A stretch of DNA of 64,000 nt from an uncultured Lachnospiraceae bacterium (GCA_910589385.1 CAJUTU010000008.1:54528-118527), one strand, 5' to 3'. Shown: positions 32,612 through 42,341, numbered from the stretch's first letter. Notes: a model not told the origin generated them from the letters alone. Program-made: numbers and translations.

Positions 32612-32998
32612 ATGCTTCCCATATACATATGTGATGACGATGCCAGAATCCGCGCCGTTCAGGAAGAATATCTGAAAAAACAGATTACCATAGAAGGTTA
32701 CGGCATGGAAATTGCCCTGTCCAGTGCGCATCCCCGGGAAATATTGGATGCAGTGGCCGCGGCGCCGAAAAGAGGGATTGATTTTATGGGGAGCATCCAG
32801 GAACTGGAAGAAAAGCTTGGGGGGCGTTTCTTAAGAGTACACCGGGCATACCTGGTCAATGTGGAGCAGATGGAAGAACTGGATTTAAAGCGCCGGGAGA
32901 TACGGATGAAAAATGGGGAGAGATGTCTTTTTTCCAGAAATGTAAAAAGTACTCTTCTTGAAAGAATCTGCTGCGAGGAGAAGAACGTGTATGAGTAA
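32612..32998 (+). CDS. internally deleted LytTR response regulator (in-frame, 128 aa)
   Basis: The first 50 residues are the start of a receiver domain (MLPIYICDDDARIRAVQEEY); the remainder, from about residue 55 (DFMGSIQELEEKLGGRFLRV, then HRAYLVNVEQMEEL and CLFSRNVKSTLLERI), is the C-terminal half of a LytTR DNA-binding domain. Family members are about 230-245 residues; roughly 110 residues covering the phospho-acceptor Asp and the first LytTR strands are absent, yet the frame is intact. Start ATG 32612 (GTG 32603 possible); no good ribosome site. The stop overlaps the AraC gene by 8 bases. Either a relic kept for coupling or a short modulator. Confidence 0.65.
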   Translation: MLPIYICDDDARIRAVQEEYLKKQITIEGYGMEIALSSAHPREILDAVAAAPKRGIDFMGSIQELEEKLGGRFLRVHRAYLVNVEQMEELDLKRREIRMKNGERCLFSRNVKSTLLERICCEEKNVYE

Positions 32999-33938
32999 AA
33001 AGAAAAAAACGAAAATGGAGTTCCGATATTACAAGATGCCGGATGGAAGCCCGATTTTGGCGTTATTGGGCGATAAGTGGGTTCAGACGTATGGAAATGA
33101 TATCGATTATCTTCATTTCCATAATTATCTGGAAATCGGGTATTGCTATGAAGGGCATGGGGAACTTGTATTAGGAGAGCAGAGTTTAAGGTTTAAGGAA
33201 GATCAGTTTACCGTTATTCCAAAAAACTATCCGCATACGACCAATAGCACCCCGGGGACGACCAGTTACTGGGAATATCTGTTCATAGATGAAGACAGTT
33301 TCCTTCGTGAATGTTACAGGGGGGGGAGTATAGGCAGGGTAGAACGTATGCTGGAGAGGATTAATTCCCGCGCCACTCTGAAAAATATCTCTGAATCCCC
33401 CGTTCTTGGAGGAATGATCCGGCAGATTCTGGATATCATGCGCGAACCGAAAGCGTTTTATATTGATGAAGCAAAGGGGATTTTGCTGGCTTTTTTGGTT
33501 AATGTCGTCCGGGAAAACCAGGTGGAAGATTCGGAACAGGAAAAAAATGAAGTTCTGGAAGGAAAGATCACCATCCCGATTTCCCGTGCATTAGATTATA
33601 TCACCCTTCATTATATGGAACCGCTCAAAGTGAGTGAACTGGCATCGTGGTGCCACATGAGCGAGACTCATTTCAGAAGGACTTTTTCGGCATATATGAA
33701 AATGAGTCCTTTGGAATATATCAATCTGGTGCGGATCCAGACAGCCTGTGAGTATTTGAAGAAAACAGATGTACCGGTATCTGATATCGCATACAAATGT
33801 GGATTTACTACAATGTCTACATTCAACCGGAATTTCAAACAGATCATGGGAACGGCGCCTTATGAGTGGAGGAAGCGCCCGGAAAACTTTGAACAGCAGC
33901 TTCTGAAATGCCAGATCCACTCTGAGGCGGGGTGGTAA
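32991..33938 (+). CDS. AraC-family transcriptional regulator (cupin plus double HTH)
   Basis: 315 residues. N-terminal cupin-like ligand pocket (FHNYLEIGYCYEGHGELVLGE is described at about residues 43-63; then FTVIPKNYPHTT) and a C-terminal AraC domain: first HTH KVSELASWCHMSETHFRRTF (about 219-238) and second VSDIAYKCGFTTMSTFNRNFK (about 268-288). The sugar-sensing type suggests control of a glycan gene, possibly the convergent beta-galactosidase. ATG 32991 has GAGGAGAAG upstream and overlaps the mini-LytTR gene. A strong terminator follows. Confidence 0.88.
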   Translation: MSKKKKTKMEFRYYKMPDGSPILALLGDKWVQTYGNDIDYLHFHNYLEIGYCYEGHGELVLGEQSLRFKEDQFTVIPKNYPHTTNSTPGTTSYWEYLFIDEDSFLRECYRGGSIGRVERMLERINSRATLKNISESPVLGGMIRQILDIMREPKAFYIDEAKGILLAFLVNVVRENQVEDSEQEKNEVLEGKITIPISRALDYITLHYMEPLKVSELASWCHMSETHFRRTFSAYMKMSPLEYINLVRIQTACEYLKKTDVPVSDIAYKCGFTTMSTFNRNFKQIMGTAPYEWRKRPENFEQQLLKCQIHSEAGW

Positions 33939-33960
33939 CAGTATAGAAAATACGATGCTA

Positions 33961-34006
33961 AAACAGGGCTTCCGGCCAGACAAATCCAGCCGGAAGCCCT
34001 GTTTTT
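33961..34006 (+). terminator. strong terminator after the AraC gene
   Basis: 16-bp perfect stem (33961-33976 against 33989-34004) with a 12-base loop and a T run in and after the right arm. It may serve the lacZ transcript arriving from the other side as well. Confidence 0.85.
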
Positions 34007-34070
34007 TACTCTGGGTGCCGCCCCTTAGGGGCATACATTACGGGATAACCTCCGCGTATGGTCATCGGGA

Positions 34071-37000
34071 TCATATCCCGCGGAAACGGAACGTAAAACT
34101 CATTTTTTTGCTGGTATCCAGCAGGTACTCAGGCAGCGGCCGGGCTCCCCAGCTATTGTCTCCGGCGATGCCCATCTGCTGCATTGCAGCGCGGATGACG
34201 GTGTAATGCACTTGCGGCAGCTCATATGGATGCCGCGCGTTTTCCATCTCATGAGGAGTCCAGGGCAGCGCGGAGAAGTTCATGGAATCGCCCTCAAACA
34301 GCAGCCCGCGTCCGCGTCTGTCTGTGACCTTTGCCCAACGTACACCGACTTTATTACCGCATTCCTGAGGAACCATATAACGTGCCATGTTGTCCATTAC
34401 ATGATTTTTATAAATGCCCAGTTTTGCGCCCTCGCAGCGGTCCGAATAAGTCTCGGCCGGGCCCATGCCGTACCATTCTATCTGATCATAGTCTGCATTG
34501 ATCTTCATCATCATGCCAAATTCCGGCATATCTCCGAGTTCCTTCAACGGGTCATAGGAAAGCGTGGTCTCTACCGTACCGTCTCCATAAACCGTATAAG
34601 CAACGGTGCAGGAAGACACTGGCTTCGTCGGAAGCTGATAGCAGAAAGTAATGGTTGCCTCCCCGTCCTTTTCCTCGATCAGCGGCTCTATAGGATGATT
34701 CGTCTCAAGATCCTTGTGCGACAGATACAGGCTTGCTAGTTTCCATTGTCCGTACTGTGCCATCATCTGGCTGCCTTCGTCATTGTCTACAGGCGCCCGC
34801 CAGAAATTCGGCTTTGGGATGGCCTCAAGCATTTCCACTCCGCCGTAGCGGTAGGAGGTAAGTCCGCCGAATAATCCGGAAAACAGGACCTCAAAATTCT
34901 CGCCTTGTACACCCACATTACACATTCCCTTTACGACAGTGACAGGTTTGCGGCATGGCTTGCTGTCGGCGGGAGCTTCAACGGTATAGACAGTCTGCCC
35001 GAATGCAACTTCATATCCGGCCTTTTCCCAAAGTGTGTCTTCTTTCAGCAGGAAAGAAACGGTTACGGTATATTCGCCCGGATTCTCTGCTTTGCGGATG
35101 GGCAGTTCATATTCTTTTTCCGACAGAGGTTCCACGTCAGTTTTTAAGATGGTACGGCATACCGGTTTTCCGTCTTTTGCAAGAGCCACAACACAGTCAA
35201 AGGTATCTGTATTTACGAAAAGGTTTTTATTCTTAACCAAAACTTTTTCAGCAGATACTGCCGCAGTAATATTCTGATAGTTGTATTTGACTTCCTGCAT
35301 CTTCGGGGACGGCACCCGGTCTCCGCCGTAAACGATGCCGTTTCCGCTGAAATTATAATCTGTAGGACGTTCTCCGAAATCGCCGCCATAGGCTTGGAAT
35401 TCATTGCCGTAGCGATCCTTCTTATATATAGATTGGTCTACATAATCCCAGATAAATCCGCCCTGGTACAGCGGCTCGGTATCAGTCAGGTCTGTATATT
35501 TATGCATGCCGCCGCAGGAATTGCCCATGGCATGGGTATATTCACAGCAGATAAAGGGTTTGTCACGGTGTTCAGCCAAAAATTTCTGGATATCGGCAGC
35601 AGGGGTATACATCTGGCTTTCCATATCACTTGTTTCATTGTAGCGGCGGTCATTAAAAAGCCCTTCATAGTGGACAAGCCGCGTATTGTCAAGCTCCCGG
35701 AATTTGTCGGCCATTTCTTTGATGACAAGACCACCGAAAGATTCATTTCCGCAGGACCAGATCAGGACAGAAGGATGGTTCTTGTCTCTCTGATAAACAG
35801 AGTTGACCCTGTCCAGCATCATTCCTTCCCATTCCTTCCGGTCACATGGCACGATCAGGCTCATGTCATCGTCCAGCCCCCGCATGTGAGGATCCCAGGT
35901 GCCGTGGGATTCCAGATTGTTTTCGTCGATCAGATACAGGCCGTAGCGGTCGCACAGGCGGTAAATCCGGGAATCATTGGGATAATGGCAGGTACGGATG
36001 GCGTTGATATTGTGCCGCTTCATAGTCAGGATATCTAGAAGGATTTCATCCTCCTGCGGCACACGGCCTGCTTTGGAACTGAACTCATGGCGGTTTACCC
36101 CTTTGAATACGATTCGTTTTCCGTTCAGGCACATGATATGGTCTTTCATCTCAAACCGGCGGAAGCCAACCTGTTCAGAAATAACTTCTGTAAGCTTCCC
36201 GTCCTCATCAAACACCTGGACCGCCATTTCATAAAGATTCGGTTCTTCGGCGCTCCATAGGTCAAAACCGGAAACCGGCAGTCTCAGATGTCCCTCTCCG
36301 TCTTTATATGCAAATGATGTGGAAACCAGGAGAGAGGCTTCTTCCGGTCTGTCCATCCTGTTGGCAGAAACCGCTGCGTCCAGTGTGGGAAGTTTTTTCA
36401 GCTCGATTTCCACCTTCCCGTTACCACATCCGGTTATATCTAAGACAAGTTCTCCTGCCTGATACGTGTCGTCTAACAAGGTCTGGGTCTTCAGATCCCA
36501 GATGTGGACCTCTGGTCTGGTAAACAGATAAACATCCCGGTAAATCCCTGAGAAACGGAAGAAATCCTGATCTTCCGCCCAACTGCTGCTTGTCCACTTA
36601 AATACCTGTACCGCTAATTTATTTTCCCCGTCCCGGAGATAGGGCGTCAGTTCAAATTCCGTGGGTGTAAAGCTGTCCTCGCTGTAGCCTACATATCGGC
36701 CGTTGAGCCATACTGCCATGCCGCTTTCTACGCCCTGGAAGGAAATGTATACAGGAGCGCCTTTCATGGATGCGGGCAGAGTAAAATATTTTACATAGCT
36801 TGCCGTAGGATTAAAACGGGTCGGGATCTCCCCGGCCCAGATCTGTTCCCGGCCGTCCCATGGATACTGTACATTGAGATATGCGGGAACATCATAGCCC
36901 TCCATCTGGATATGGGCAGGCACACGGATTTCTCCCCAGTTTTTACAGTTATAGTCATCCGCTTCAAACCCTTTCACGGTATCGTCCAGATTTCTGCCGT

Positions 37001-37154
37001 AAGAAAATTTCCAGATGCCGTTCAGAGAGAAACGATAAGGATTCTCCTGGGCTTCCAGATGTTCTTTGTCCGGATAGCAGGTATGGTCGGAATGAGCCGG
37101 AAGCGCATTCTCTTTAAAAAATTCTGGATCTTGGATCTTGCTGTAGTCAAACAT
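34071..37154 (-). CDS. lacZ: beta-galactosidase, glycoside hydrolase family 2 (LacZ type)
   Basis: 1027 residues, the length of classic LacZ. Domain order: sugar-binding jelly roll (YPWDGREQIWAGEIPTRFNP region), immunoglobulin-like domain, TIM barrel with acid/base Glu in LIWSCGNESFGG and nucleophile Glu in FICCEYTHAMGNSCGG, and a long C-terminal beta domain. No signal peptide, so it acts in the cytoplasm on imported galactosides (lactose, lacto-N-biose-type or glycan fragments). The start is ATG 37154: AAGGAGGT lies at 37161-37168; the frame is open further upstream to 37226 without homology. Divergent from an AraC-type gene that probably controls it. Confidence 0.95.
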   Translation of the reverse strand: MFDYSKIQDPEFFKENALPAHSDHTCYPDKEHLEAQENPYRFSLNGIWKFSYGRNLDDTVKGFEADDYNCKNWGEIRVPAHIQMEGYDVPAYLNVQYPWDGREQIWAGEIPTRFNPTASYVKYFTLPASMKGAPVYISFQGVESGMAVWLNGRYVGYSEDSFTPTEFELTPYLRDGENKLAVQVFKWTSSSWAEDQDFFRFSGIYRDVYLFTRPEVHIWDLKTQTLLDDTYQAGELVLDITGCGNGKVEIELKKLPTLDAAVSANRMDRPEEASLLVSTSFAYKDGEGHLRLPVSGFDLWSAEEPNLYEMAVQVFDEDGKLTEVISEQVGFRRFEMKDHIMCLNGKRIVFKGVNRHEFSSKAGRVPQEDEILLDILTMKRHNINAIRTCHYPNDSRIYRLCDRYGLYLIDENNLESHGTWDPHMRGLDDDMSLIVPCDRKEWEGMMLDRVNSVYQRDKNHPSVLIWSCGNESFGGLVIKEMADKFRELDNTRLVHYEGLFNDRRYNETSDMESQMYTPAADIQKFLAEHRDKPFICCEYTHAMGNSCGGMHKYTDLTDTEPLYQGGFIWDYVDQSIYKKDRYGNEFQAYGGDFGERPTDYNFSGNGIVYGGDRVPSPKMQEVKYNYQNITAAVSAEKVLVKNKNLFVNTDTFDCVVALAKDGKPVCRTILKTDVEPLSEKEYELPIRKAENPGEYTVTVSFLLKEDTLWEKAGYEVAFGQTVYTVEAPADSKPCRKPVTVVKGMCNVGVQGENFEVLFSGLFGGLTSYRYGGVEMLEAIPKPNFWRAPVDNDEGSQMMAQYGQWKLASLYLSHKDLETNHPIEPLIEEKDGEATITFCYQLPTKPVSSCTVAYTVYGDGTVETTLSYDPLKELGDMPEFGMMMKINADYDQIEWYGMGPAETYSDRCEGAKLGIYKNHVMDNMARYMVPQECGNKVGVRWAKVTDRRGRGLLFEGDSMNFSALPWTPHEMENARHPYELPQVHYTVIRAAMQQMGIAGDNSWGARPLPEYLLDTSKKMSFTFRFRGI

Positions 37155-37262
37155 GTTAATACCTCCTTGCATTGCTTGTCCTACCGAAGTGCTGCGGTTT
37201 GCCGGCCGGCGGGAAAACCGTAACACCGAAGTACGATTACTGCGATATTTTCCCCATTATGC

Positions 37263-37290
37263 TTGAAAAGGGAAAATAATACAATATAAA
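37263..37290 (+). promoter_or_regulatory. promoter for the divergent AraC-type gene
   Basis: TTGAAA (37263-37268), 16-base spacer, TATAAA (37285-37290), pointing toward the regulator at 37373. The 218-base divergent space with lacZ is AT-rich and probably contains the regulator's site, which I cannot define. Confidence 0.5.
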
Positions 37291-37372
37291 ATCATTGCAA
37301 ATACATGGAAAAATGTTGCCTAAATGAGTGAATAGAGATATACTGGAAACAGAGAAAAGGGGGGAAGGACAG

Positions 37373-38230
37373 ATGTCAGATTTAATGGAAGATTATGTAC
37401 ATTCTTATTATACGGAAAACAGGCCTTTAAGCTCTCTTTCCGTATACAATGTAGGAAGCCAGAAGTGTACGCCTGGTTTTCAGTGGGGCCCCGGTGTGCG
37501 CGACCACTACCTGCTCCATCATGTGCTGAGCGGAAAAGGTTATTTTGAGACACGTGGGAAAACGTATCGCCTGAAAATGGGGGACACATTCCTTATATAT
37601 CCCAATATGGAAGCATGTTACCGGGCTGACGGTGAAGAACCCTGGGCATATACCTGGGTGGGATTTGCCGGGACAGACGCGTTTTATCTTTTAAACCATA
37701 CAGATTTTTCGGAGGAATCCCCGGTATTGGAACAGGCGGCGCTCAGTGAGGAGATTGAACAAAAGATCATGCAGGTTTATGAGGCGAAAGGTAGTTCATT
37801 TTATGACGCGGTCTCTATGACGGGAGCGCTCTATTCCATGATTGCCATGTTGATGGAAAATTCCACGTCTGACGCGAAGCAGAAGAACCTGCAGACAGGC
37901 CGTGTGGAACAAGCAATCCGTTATATCGAAGAGCATTATTCCTATCCAATCACCATAGAAGATATCGCAGGGTATACCGGAGTCTGCCGCAGTTATCTGT
38001 ACCGGATGTTCCAGAAAATCTTGAAAATGTCTCCCAAGGATTATGTGGAAGAATATCGGATCCGGCAGGCGTGCCGGCTTTTGCGGGAGACAGATATGCC
38101 GATCACTGCCATAGCGCATTCTGTGGGATATGAGGACAACCTTTATTTTTCCAAGGCATTCAAAAAATGTAAAGGACAGACTCCTTCCTGGTATCGGAAA
38201 GCAGAGAACGGTGAAGGGGACAGGCTATAG
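37373..38230 (+). CDS. AraC-family regulator, probable regulator of lacZ
   Basis: 285 residues. Cupin-type N-terminal domain (YLLHHVLSGKGYFETRGKTY is described at about residues 43-62; MGDTFLIYPN; PWAYTWVGFAG) and a C-terminal AraC DNA-binding domain with HTH1 ITIEDIAGYTGVCRSYLYRM (about 199-218) and HTH2 ITAIAHSVGYEDNLYFSKAF (about 247-266). This layout is that of MsmR/RafR-type sugar regulators. Divergent orientation to lacZ suggests it activates that gene in response to a galactoside; inference. Start ATG 37373 behind AAAAGGGGGGAAGG; the frame is open upstream to 37328. Confidence 0.88.
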   Translation: MSDLMEDYVHSYYTENRPLSSLSVYNVGSQKCTPGFQWGPGVRDHYLLHHVLSGKGYFETRGKTYRLKMGDTFLIYPNMEACYRADGEEPWAYTWVGFAGTDAFYLLNHTDFSEESPVLEQAALSEEIEQKIMQVYEAKGSSFYDAVSMTGALYSMIAMLMENSTSDAKQKNLQTGRVEQAIRYIEEHYSYPITIEDIAGYTGVCRSYLYRMFQKILKMSPKDYVEEYRIRQACRLLRETDMPITAIAHSVGYEDNLYFSKAFKKCKGQTPSWYRKAENGEGDRL

Positions 38231-38319
38231 AAACAGGTGTAAAGAAAAGTGCCTGGCCAGACATGAAAATAGATACCGTGTTATGGGGAATACAAAAAAA
38301 TGGAAAGAGGAAATGGATT

Positions 38320-38832
38320 ATGTACGATTATGCGATCGTGAAACAGGTCAAAAGAAAACAAAAGGCGATGACAGGGGCGCTGCGGAAGCTGATGATTGTT
38401 TTTGCAGTGATTTTTGTGCTTCTGGGAATTGCCGTCTCACAGGGATTTATGCTTCCGGGGTTTCTTCTGATAGTCCTATATTTTGGCTATGATGTCTACA
38501 GCCAGAAAGAGTATGAATACCGTCTGGAAAGCCGGAGGCTTACGATTGATGTCATCCTGGGGAAAAGATACCGGAAGACCGCCCATATCCTGGATCTGAC
38601 GGAGATGGAGGTGACAGCTCCCAGCCGCCATGAAGCAGTTGCAAAGTATCGGAAGGATGCAGGCGGAGAAAAGCTGCCCAAATATGATTACACCTCCTAT
38701 GAGGAGGATACCCCGTATTATACGATGATCATCATGCAGGACAGGACGAAGATCAAACTTCTTTTGGATTTGGATGATGAAATGCTCCAGCCTATGAAAA
38801 AAATGTATCCGGAGCGGGTGTTTCTGATGTAA
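38320..38832 (+). CDS. small membrane protein of unknown function
   Basis: 170 residues. A charged N-terminus (MYDYAIVKQVKRKQ), two hydrophobic segments forming a hairpin (about residues 24-58: LMIVFAVIFVLLGIAV and LLIVLYFGYDVY), then a soluble beta-rich domain (LTEMEVTAPSRHE, later YYTMIIMQDRTKIKLLLDL). This layout is familiar from an uncharacterised Lachnospiraceae family (I believe DUF6106), whose role is unknown. ATG 38320 follows GGAAAGAGGAAA. It stands 89 bases behind the AraC-type gene. Confidence 0.65.
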   Translation: MYDYAIVKQVKRKQKAMTGALRKLMIVFAVIFVLLGIAVSQGFMLPGFLLIVLYFGYDVYSQKEYEYRLESRRLTIDVILGKRYRKTAHILDLTEMEVTAPSRHEAVAKYRKDAGGEKLPKYDYTSYEEDTPYYTMIIMQDRTKIKLLLDLDDEMLQPMKKMYPERVFLM

Positions 38833-39091
38833 TAGATTGCAGATGAAAATTGCATAAGTGATTATTGGCTTTATTGGTTTTGTCAAGTTATTATATTGTG
38901 ATTATCAACAAAAAAAGCCTGGTAAAAAAAGGAGAATAGTGCAAAAACAACAATTATGGTTGAAAATGCACACTTTTAGGGCGGTTTTGCTCACTATGCT
39001 AAAAATGTATTTGGTAAAATATTTTCATATAAAACCAGACAAAAAGCACAGGTTACAAGCTTTTTCGAGGTAAAAAAGGAGGATATATAGT
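38833..39091 (+). other. AT-rich spacer upstream of the sugar ABC importer
   Basis: About 260 bases without a gene. TTGTCA at 38880-38885 and TATGCT at 38995-39000 are promoter-like pieces, but no pair is well spaced, so I do not call a promoter. AAAGGAGGATATATAG before 39092 is the ribosome site of the lipoprotein. Confidence 0.4.
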
Positions 39092-40444
39092 ATGAAGAAA
39101 AAGTTACTTTCAGTGTTACTTGCAGGTATGATGGTATTGTCCCTTGCAGCTTGCGGAGGCGGCGGGGATGACGGCGCAAGCAGCGACGGCGGTTCCGACA
39201 ATGCTGCTGCATCAGACGACGGTGGTTCCGGCGGCGGTTCCGAGGGTGGACATAAGCTGGTTGTATGGACCTGGGATCCGGCGTTCAACATTCCTGCGAT
39301 CAAAGAGGCCGGAGAGATTTATAAGAACGAAGTTGATCCGGATTTTGAACTTGAAGTAATTGAGACTTTGTCCGATGACTGTGAGACCAAGCTGCAGACA
39401 TGTGCAGAGTCAGGTGACTTTGGAACAATGGCCGACATCATTCTGATGCAGGACAACTCTTATCAGAAGTATGTATCTTTCTATCCGGAAGCATTTACAG
39501 ATTTGACAGACAGCGGAATTGATTTCTCTGAATTTGCAGAAGGAAAGCTTGCATATTCCACAGTAGACGGCAAGAATTACGGCGTACCATTTGACAACGG
39601 CGCTGTAATCTCCTGTTATCGTACTGATATTCTGGAAGAAGCTGGATATACGATTGACGACCTGACAGATATCGACTGGGCTAAATTTATTGAGATCGGT
39701 AAAGTTGTAAAAGAAAAGACCGGAAAATATATGCTCTCCGGACAGGCTAACAGCCAGGATATCATCATGATGATGCTGCAGTCAGCAGGCGCATCCCTGT
39801 TCAATGAAGACGGAACTCCGAACCTGGTTGGCAACGATGCATTGAATGAATGTATCGAGATCTATCAGGAGATGGTACAAGAAGGAATCTTCTTTGAAGT
39901 AAATGAGTGGGATGAATATGTATCCTCTATCACAAACGAGCAGTGTGCAGGAACGATCAATGGTAACTGGATCATGGCAACTGTTATGGGCATGGAAGAT
40001 ACATCAGGTAACTGGGCAATCACAAATATGCCGAAGCTCATGGAAGCATCCGGCGCTACAAACTACTCCAACAACGGCGGTTCTTCCTGGTATGTAAGTT
40101 CAAACTGCCAGAACACAGACCTTGCTTTCGATTTCCTTGCTAAGACATTTGCAGGAAGCGTAGAACTGTATGAGAACATCCTTCCGACTACAGGCGCGAT
40201 CAGTACATGGGGACCGGCAGGAGATTCCGAAGCTTATCAGGAGCCACAGGAATTCTGGAGCGATCAGCCGATTTTCGCAACAGTTGTTGAGTTCGCTGAG
40301 AAGACACCTTCCAATAATACAAGTGCTTACTATTATGATGTACGTGAAGTTATCTCTACTGCAATCCAGGATATCATGACTGGCGGAGATATGGAAGGCA
40401 TCTTAGAGCAGGCACAGGCAGACGCTGAATTCTATTATCAATAA
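39092..40444 (+). CDS. ABC sugar importer, extracellular solute-binding lipoprotein
   Basis: 450 residues. Lipoprotein signal peptide MKKKLLSVLLAGMMVLSLAAC with lipobox LAAC (Cys21), a Gly/Ser/Asp-rich linker to about residue 52, and a family-1 solute-binding domain (LVVWTWDPAFNIPAIKEAGE; LTDSGIDFSEFAEGKLAYST; NGGSSWYVSSNCQNTDLAFD). It captures a carbohydrate outside the membrane and delivers it to the two permeases encoded next. The ATPase (MsmX-type) is not in the window and is usually shared. The neighbours (GH2, GH20) suggest galactose- or N-acetylhexosamine-containing oligosaccharides. Confidence 0.9.
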   Translation: MKKKLLSVLLAGMMVLSLAACGGGGDDGASSDGGSDNAAASDDGGSGGGSEGGHKLVVWTWDPAFNIPAIKEAGEIYKNEVDPDFELEVIETLSDDCETKLQTCAESGDFGTMADIILMQDNSYQKYVSFYPEAFTDLTDSGIDFSEFAEGKLAYSTVDGKNYGVPFDNGAVISCYRTDILEEAGYTIDDLTDIDWAKFIEIGKVVKEKTGKYMLSGQANSQDIIMMMLQSAGASLFNEDGTPNLVGNDALNECIEIYQEMVQEGIFFEVNEWDEYVSSITNEQCAGTINGNWIMATVMGMEDTSGNWAITNMPKLMEASGATNYSNNGGSSWYVSSNCQNTDLAFDFLAKTFAGSVELYENILPTTGAISTWGPAGDSEAYQEPQEFWSDQPIFATVVEFAEKTPSNNTSAYYYDVREVISTAIQDIMTGGDMEGILEQAQADAEFYYQ

Positions 40445-40476
40445 ATAGAATCAGGATTCACGTTATAGAATATGCG

Positions 40477-40504
40477 GGGGACCGCCCTGGCGGTTCCCTT
40501 TTTT
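40477..40504 (+). terminator. attenuating terminator between binding protein and permease genes
   Basis: GGGGACCGCC (40477-40486) pairs with GGCGGTTCCC (40489-40498, one wobble), followed by six T at 40499-40504. Such a partial stop explains why binding protein is made in excess of permeases. Confidence 0.8.
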
Positions 40505-40580
40505 GTACCTTGATTGCGGAAAATCTGCACAAAATCAGGTTATTTGCAGGCAAAATTATGAAAAGCAAGGGGGTTTTTCA

Positions 40581-41474
40581 GTGGAATCTAAGAAAAAAGG
40601 TATGAGCTTGATCGCGAAACAAAGAGCTGCCGGATGGGCATTTCTGACTCCGGCAACGCTGATGATCGTAGTTATGAGTTTTTATCCTATGGTCAGGGCA
40701 TTTATTCTTTCTTTACAAACAGGAAGAGGAACGAACTATACGTTTACTGGTTTTTCGAACTACGCACGTATGTTTGAAGACCGCGTATTCCTACGTTCCG
40801 TAGGAAATACATTTTTCTATCTGGCAATTCAGGTACCGATCATGTTGGTGCTTGCAATCCTGCTGGCACAGCTTTTGAACAATAAGGATCTGAAATTCAA
40901 AGGACTTTTCAGGACATGTGTATTTTTGCCTTGTGCAACATCACTGGTTTCCTACTCCATTATTTTCCGGTTTCTGTTCGCACAGGACGGATTGATCAAC
41001 AATGCGTTGATGGCGCTTGGGATCTTCAAGGAGGGCTATAACTTCCTTGGTAATGACGGAACAGCAAAAATGGTAATCATCATTGCGCTGATCTGGAGAT
41101 GGACAGGATATAACATGGTATTCTATCTTGCAGGTCTGCAGAATATTGAATATGCTGTATATGAGGCTGCAAAAATTGATGGTGCGAACGGCTGGAGGAC
41201 ATTCTGGAGCATCACCGTACCGCTTTTGAAGCCAACGATCATTATGACCTTTATCATGTCGATCAACGGTACTTTGCAGTTGTTCGACGAGTCTGTCAAC
41301 CTGACGAGCGGCGGACCGGCTAATGCCACGATCACAATGTCTCACTATATTTATAATACATGTTTCCTGCGTGCTCCGAACTTTGGTTATGGAAGCGCAA
41401 TGGCATTCTTCGTATTTATTATCGTTGCAATCCTTGCATTTATTAATCTGAAAGTAGGTGATACACGTGACTGA
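40581..41474 (+). CDS. sugar ABC transporter permease (MalF/UgpA type)
   Basis: 297 residues with six membrane helices (GWAFLTPATLMIVVMSFYPM at the start). The EAA loop that contacts the ATPase is visible as YAVYEAAKIDGANGWRTFWS (about residues 194-213). Part of the importer with the lipoprotein before and the second permease after. Start: GTG 40581 with AAGGGGG at 40567-40573; an upstream in-frame ATG lacks a ribosome site and lies beside the terminator. The last codons overlap the next gene by eight bases. Confidence 0.9.
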   Translation: MESKKKGMSLIAKQRAAGWAFLTPATLMIVVMSFYPMVRAFILSLQTGRGTNYTFTGFSNYARMFEDRVFLRSVGNTFFYLAIQVPIMLVLAILLAQLLNNKDLKFKGLFRTCVFLPCATSLVSYSIIFRFLFAQDGLINNALMALGIFKEGYNFLGNDGTAKMVIIIALIWRWTGYNMVFYLAGLQNIEYAVYEAAKIDGANGWRTFWSITVPLLKPTIIMTFIMSINGTLQLFDESVNLTSGGPANATITMSHYIYNTCFLRAPNFGYGSAMAFFVFIIVAILAFINLKVGDTRD

Positions 41475-42297
41475 GCCAAAAAACAGATCTATGATACAGC
41501 GTAGGCTGGTTCCTACATATATTTTTCTGACTATTTTTTCGATCATCTCCGTATTTCCGTTTTTGTGGATGATCTCAGCGGCAACGAATAACTATATTGA
41601 CATCTCAAAAGGACGTCTTCTTCCGGGTACATCCGCAGTGGAGAATTTCAAGAACCTGATTGCGCAGCAGCCTCTGGCACGTGCTATGGGGAACTCTTTC
41701 CTGTATGCGATTGCAGTAACGGTGATCTGTCTTCTGATCTGTTCACTGGCTGGATATGGTTTTGAAATCTATCATGATAAATGGAAAGACAAATTATTTT
41801 CCATTCTGCTTCTGGCAATGATGGTTCCGCAGGTGGCAACCATGATTCCATTGTTCCAGATGTTTAGTTCAGCCCACTTGCTGAATACGGCGGTTGGTTT
41901 CTTCCTTCCGATGATATCCACGCCGTTTATGATCATGATGTTCCGTCAGAATGCAAGAGCATTCCCGATCGACATCATTGAGGCAGCCAGGATTGACGGG
42001 CTGAATGAATTCCAGATTTTTTACCGTATGTTTTTCCCGACCATGAGATCTACTTATGCGGCGGCGGCAGTTATTACATTCATGAATGCATGGAACGCAT
42101 ATCTGTGGCCGAAGGTAATCATGACAGACGGAAAGTCCCTGAATATGGTAATGTTGATCGCCAATACGATCGGTGGTTATAAGATTGACTATGGTATGAT
42201 CATGATGGGCGTATTGTTCTGTTCACTTCCTACGATGATTGTGTTCTTCGTATTACAGAAGCAGTTTGCAGAAGGTATTACGGGTGCAGTAAAATAA
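41467..42297 (+). CDS. sugar ABC transporter permease (MalG/UgpE type)
   Basis: 276 residues, six membrane helices (YIFLTIFSIISVFPFLWMIS first). The EAA motif IIEAARIDGLNEFQIFYRMF (about residues 173-192) marks the ATPase contact. It forms the pore heterodimer with the preceding permease. The start is GTG 41467 (AGGTG at 41456-41460); GTG 41458 is part of that ribosome site. A palindromic terminator follows at 42342-42373. Confidence 0.9.
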   Translation: MTEPKNRSMIQRRLVPTYIFLTIFSIISVFPFLWMISAATNNYIDISKGRLLPGTSAVENFKNLIAQQPLARAMGNSFLYAIAVTVICLLICSLAGYGFEIYHDKWKDKLFSILLLAMMVPQVATMIPLFQMFSSAHLLNTAVGFFLPMISTPFMIMMFRQNARAFPIDIIEAARIDGLNEFQIFYRMFFPTMRSTYAAAAVITFMNAWNAYLWPKVIMTDGKSLNMVMLIANTIGGYKIDYGMIMMGVLFCSLPTMIVFFVLQKQFAEGITGAVK

Positions 42298-42341
42298 GCA
42301 GTGTGAGCGCTCCTGAGTACTTATACGAAGGTGAACCTAAT

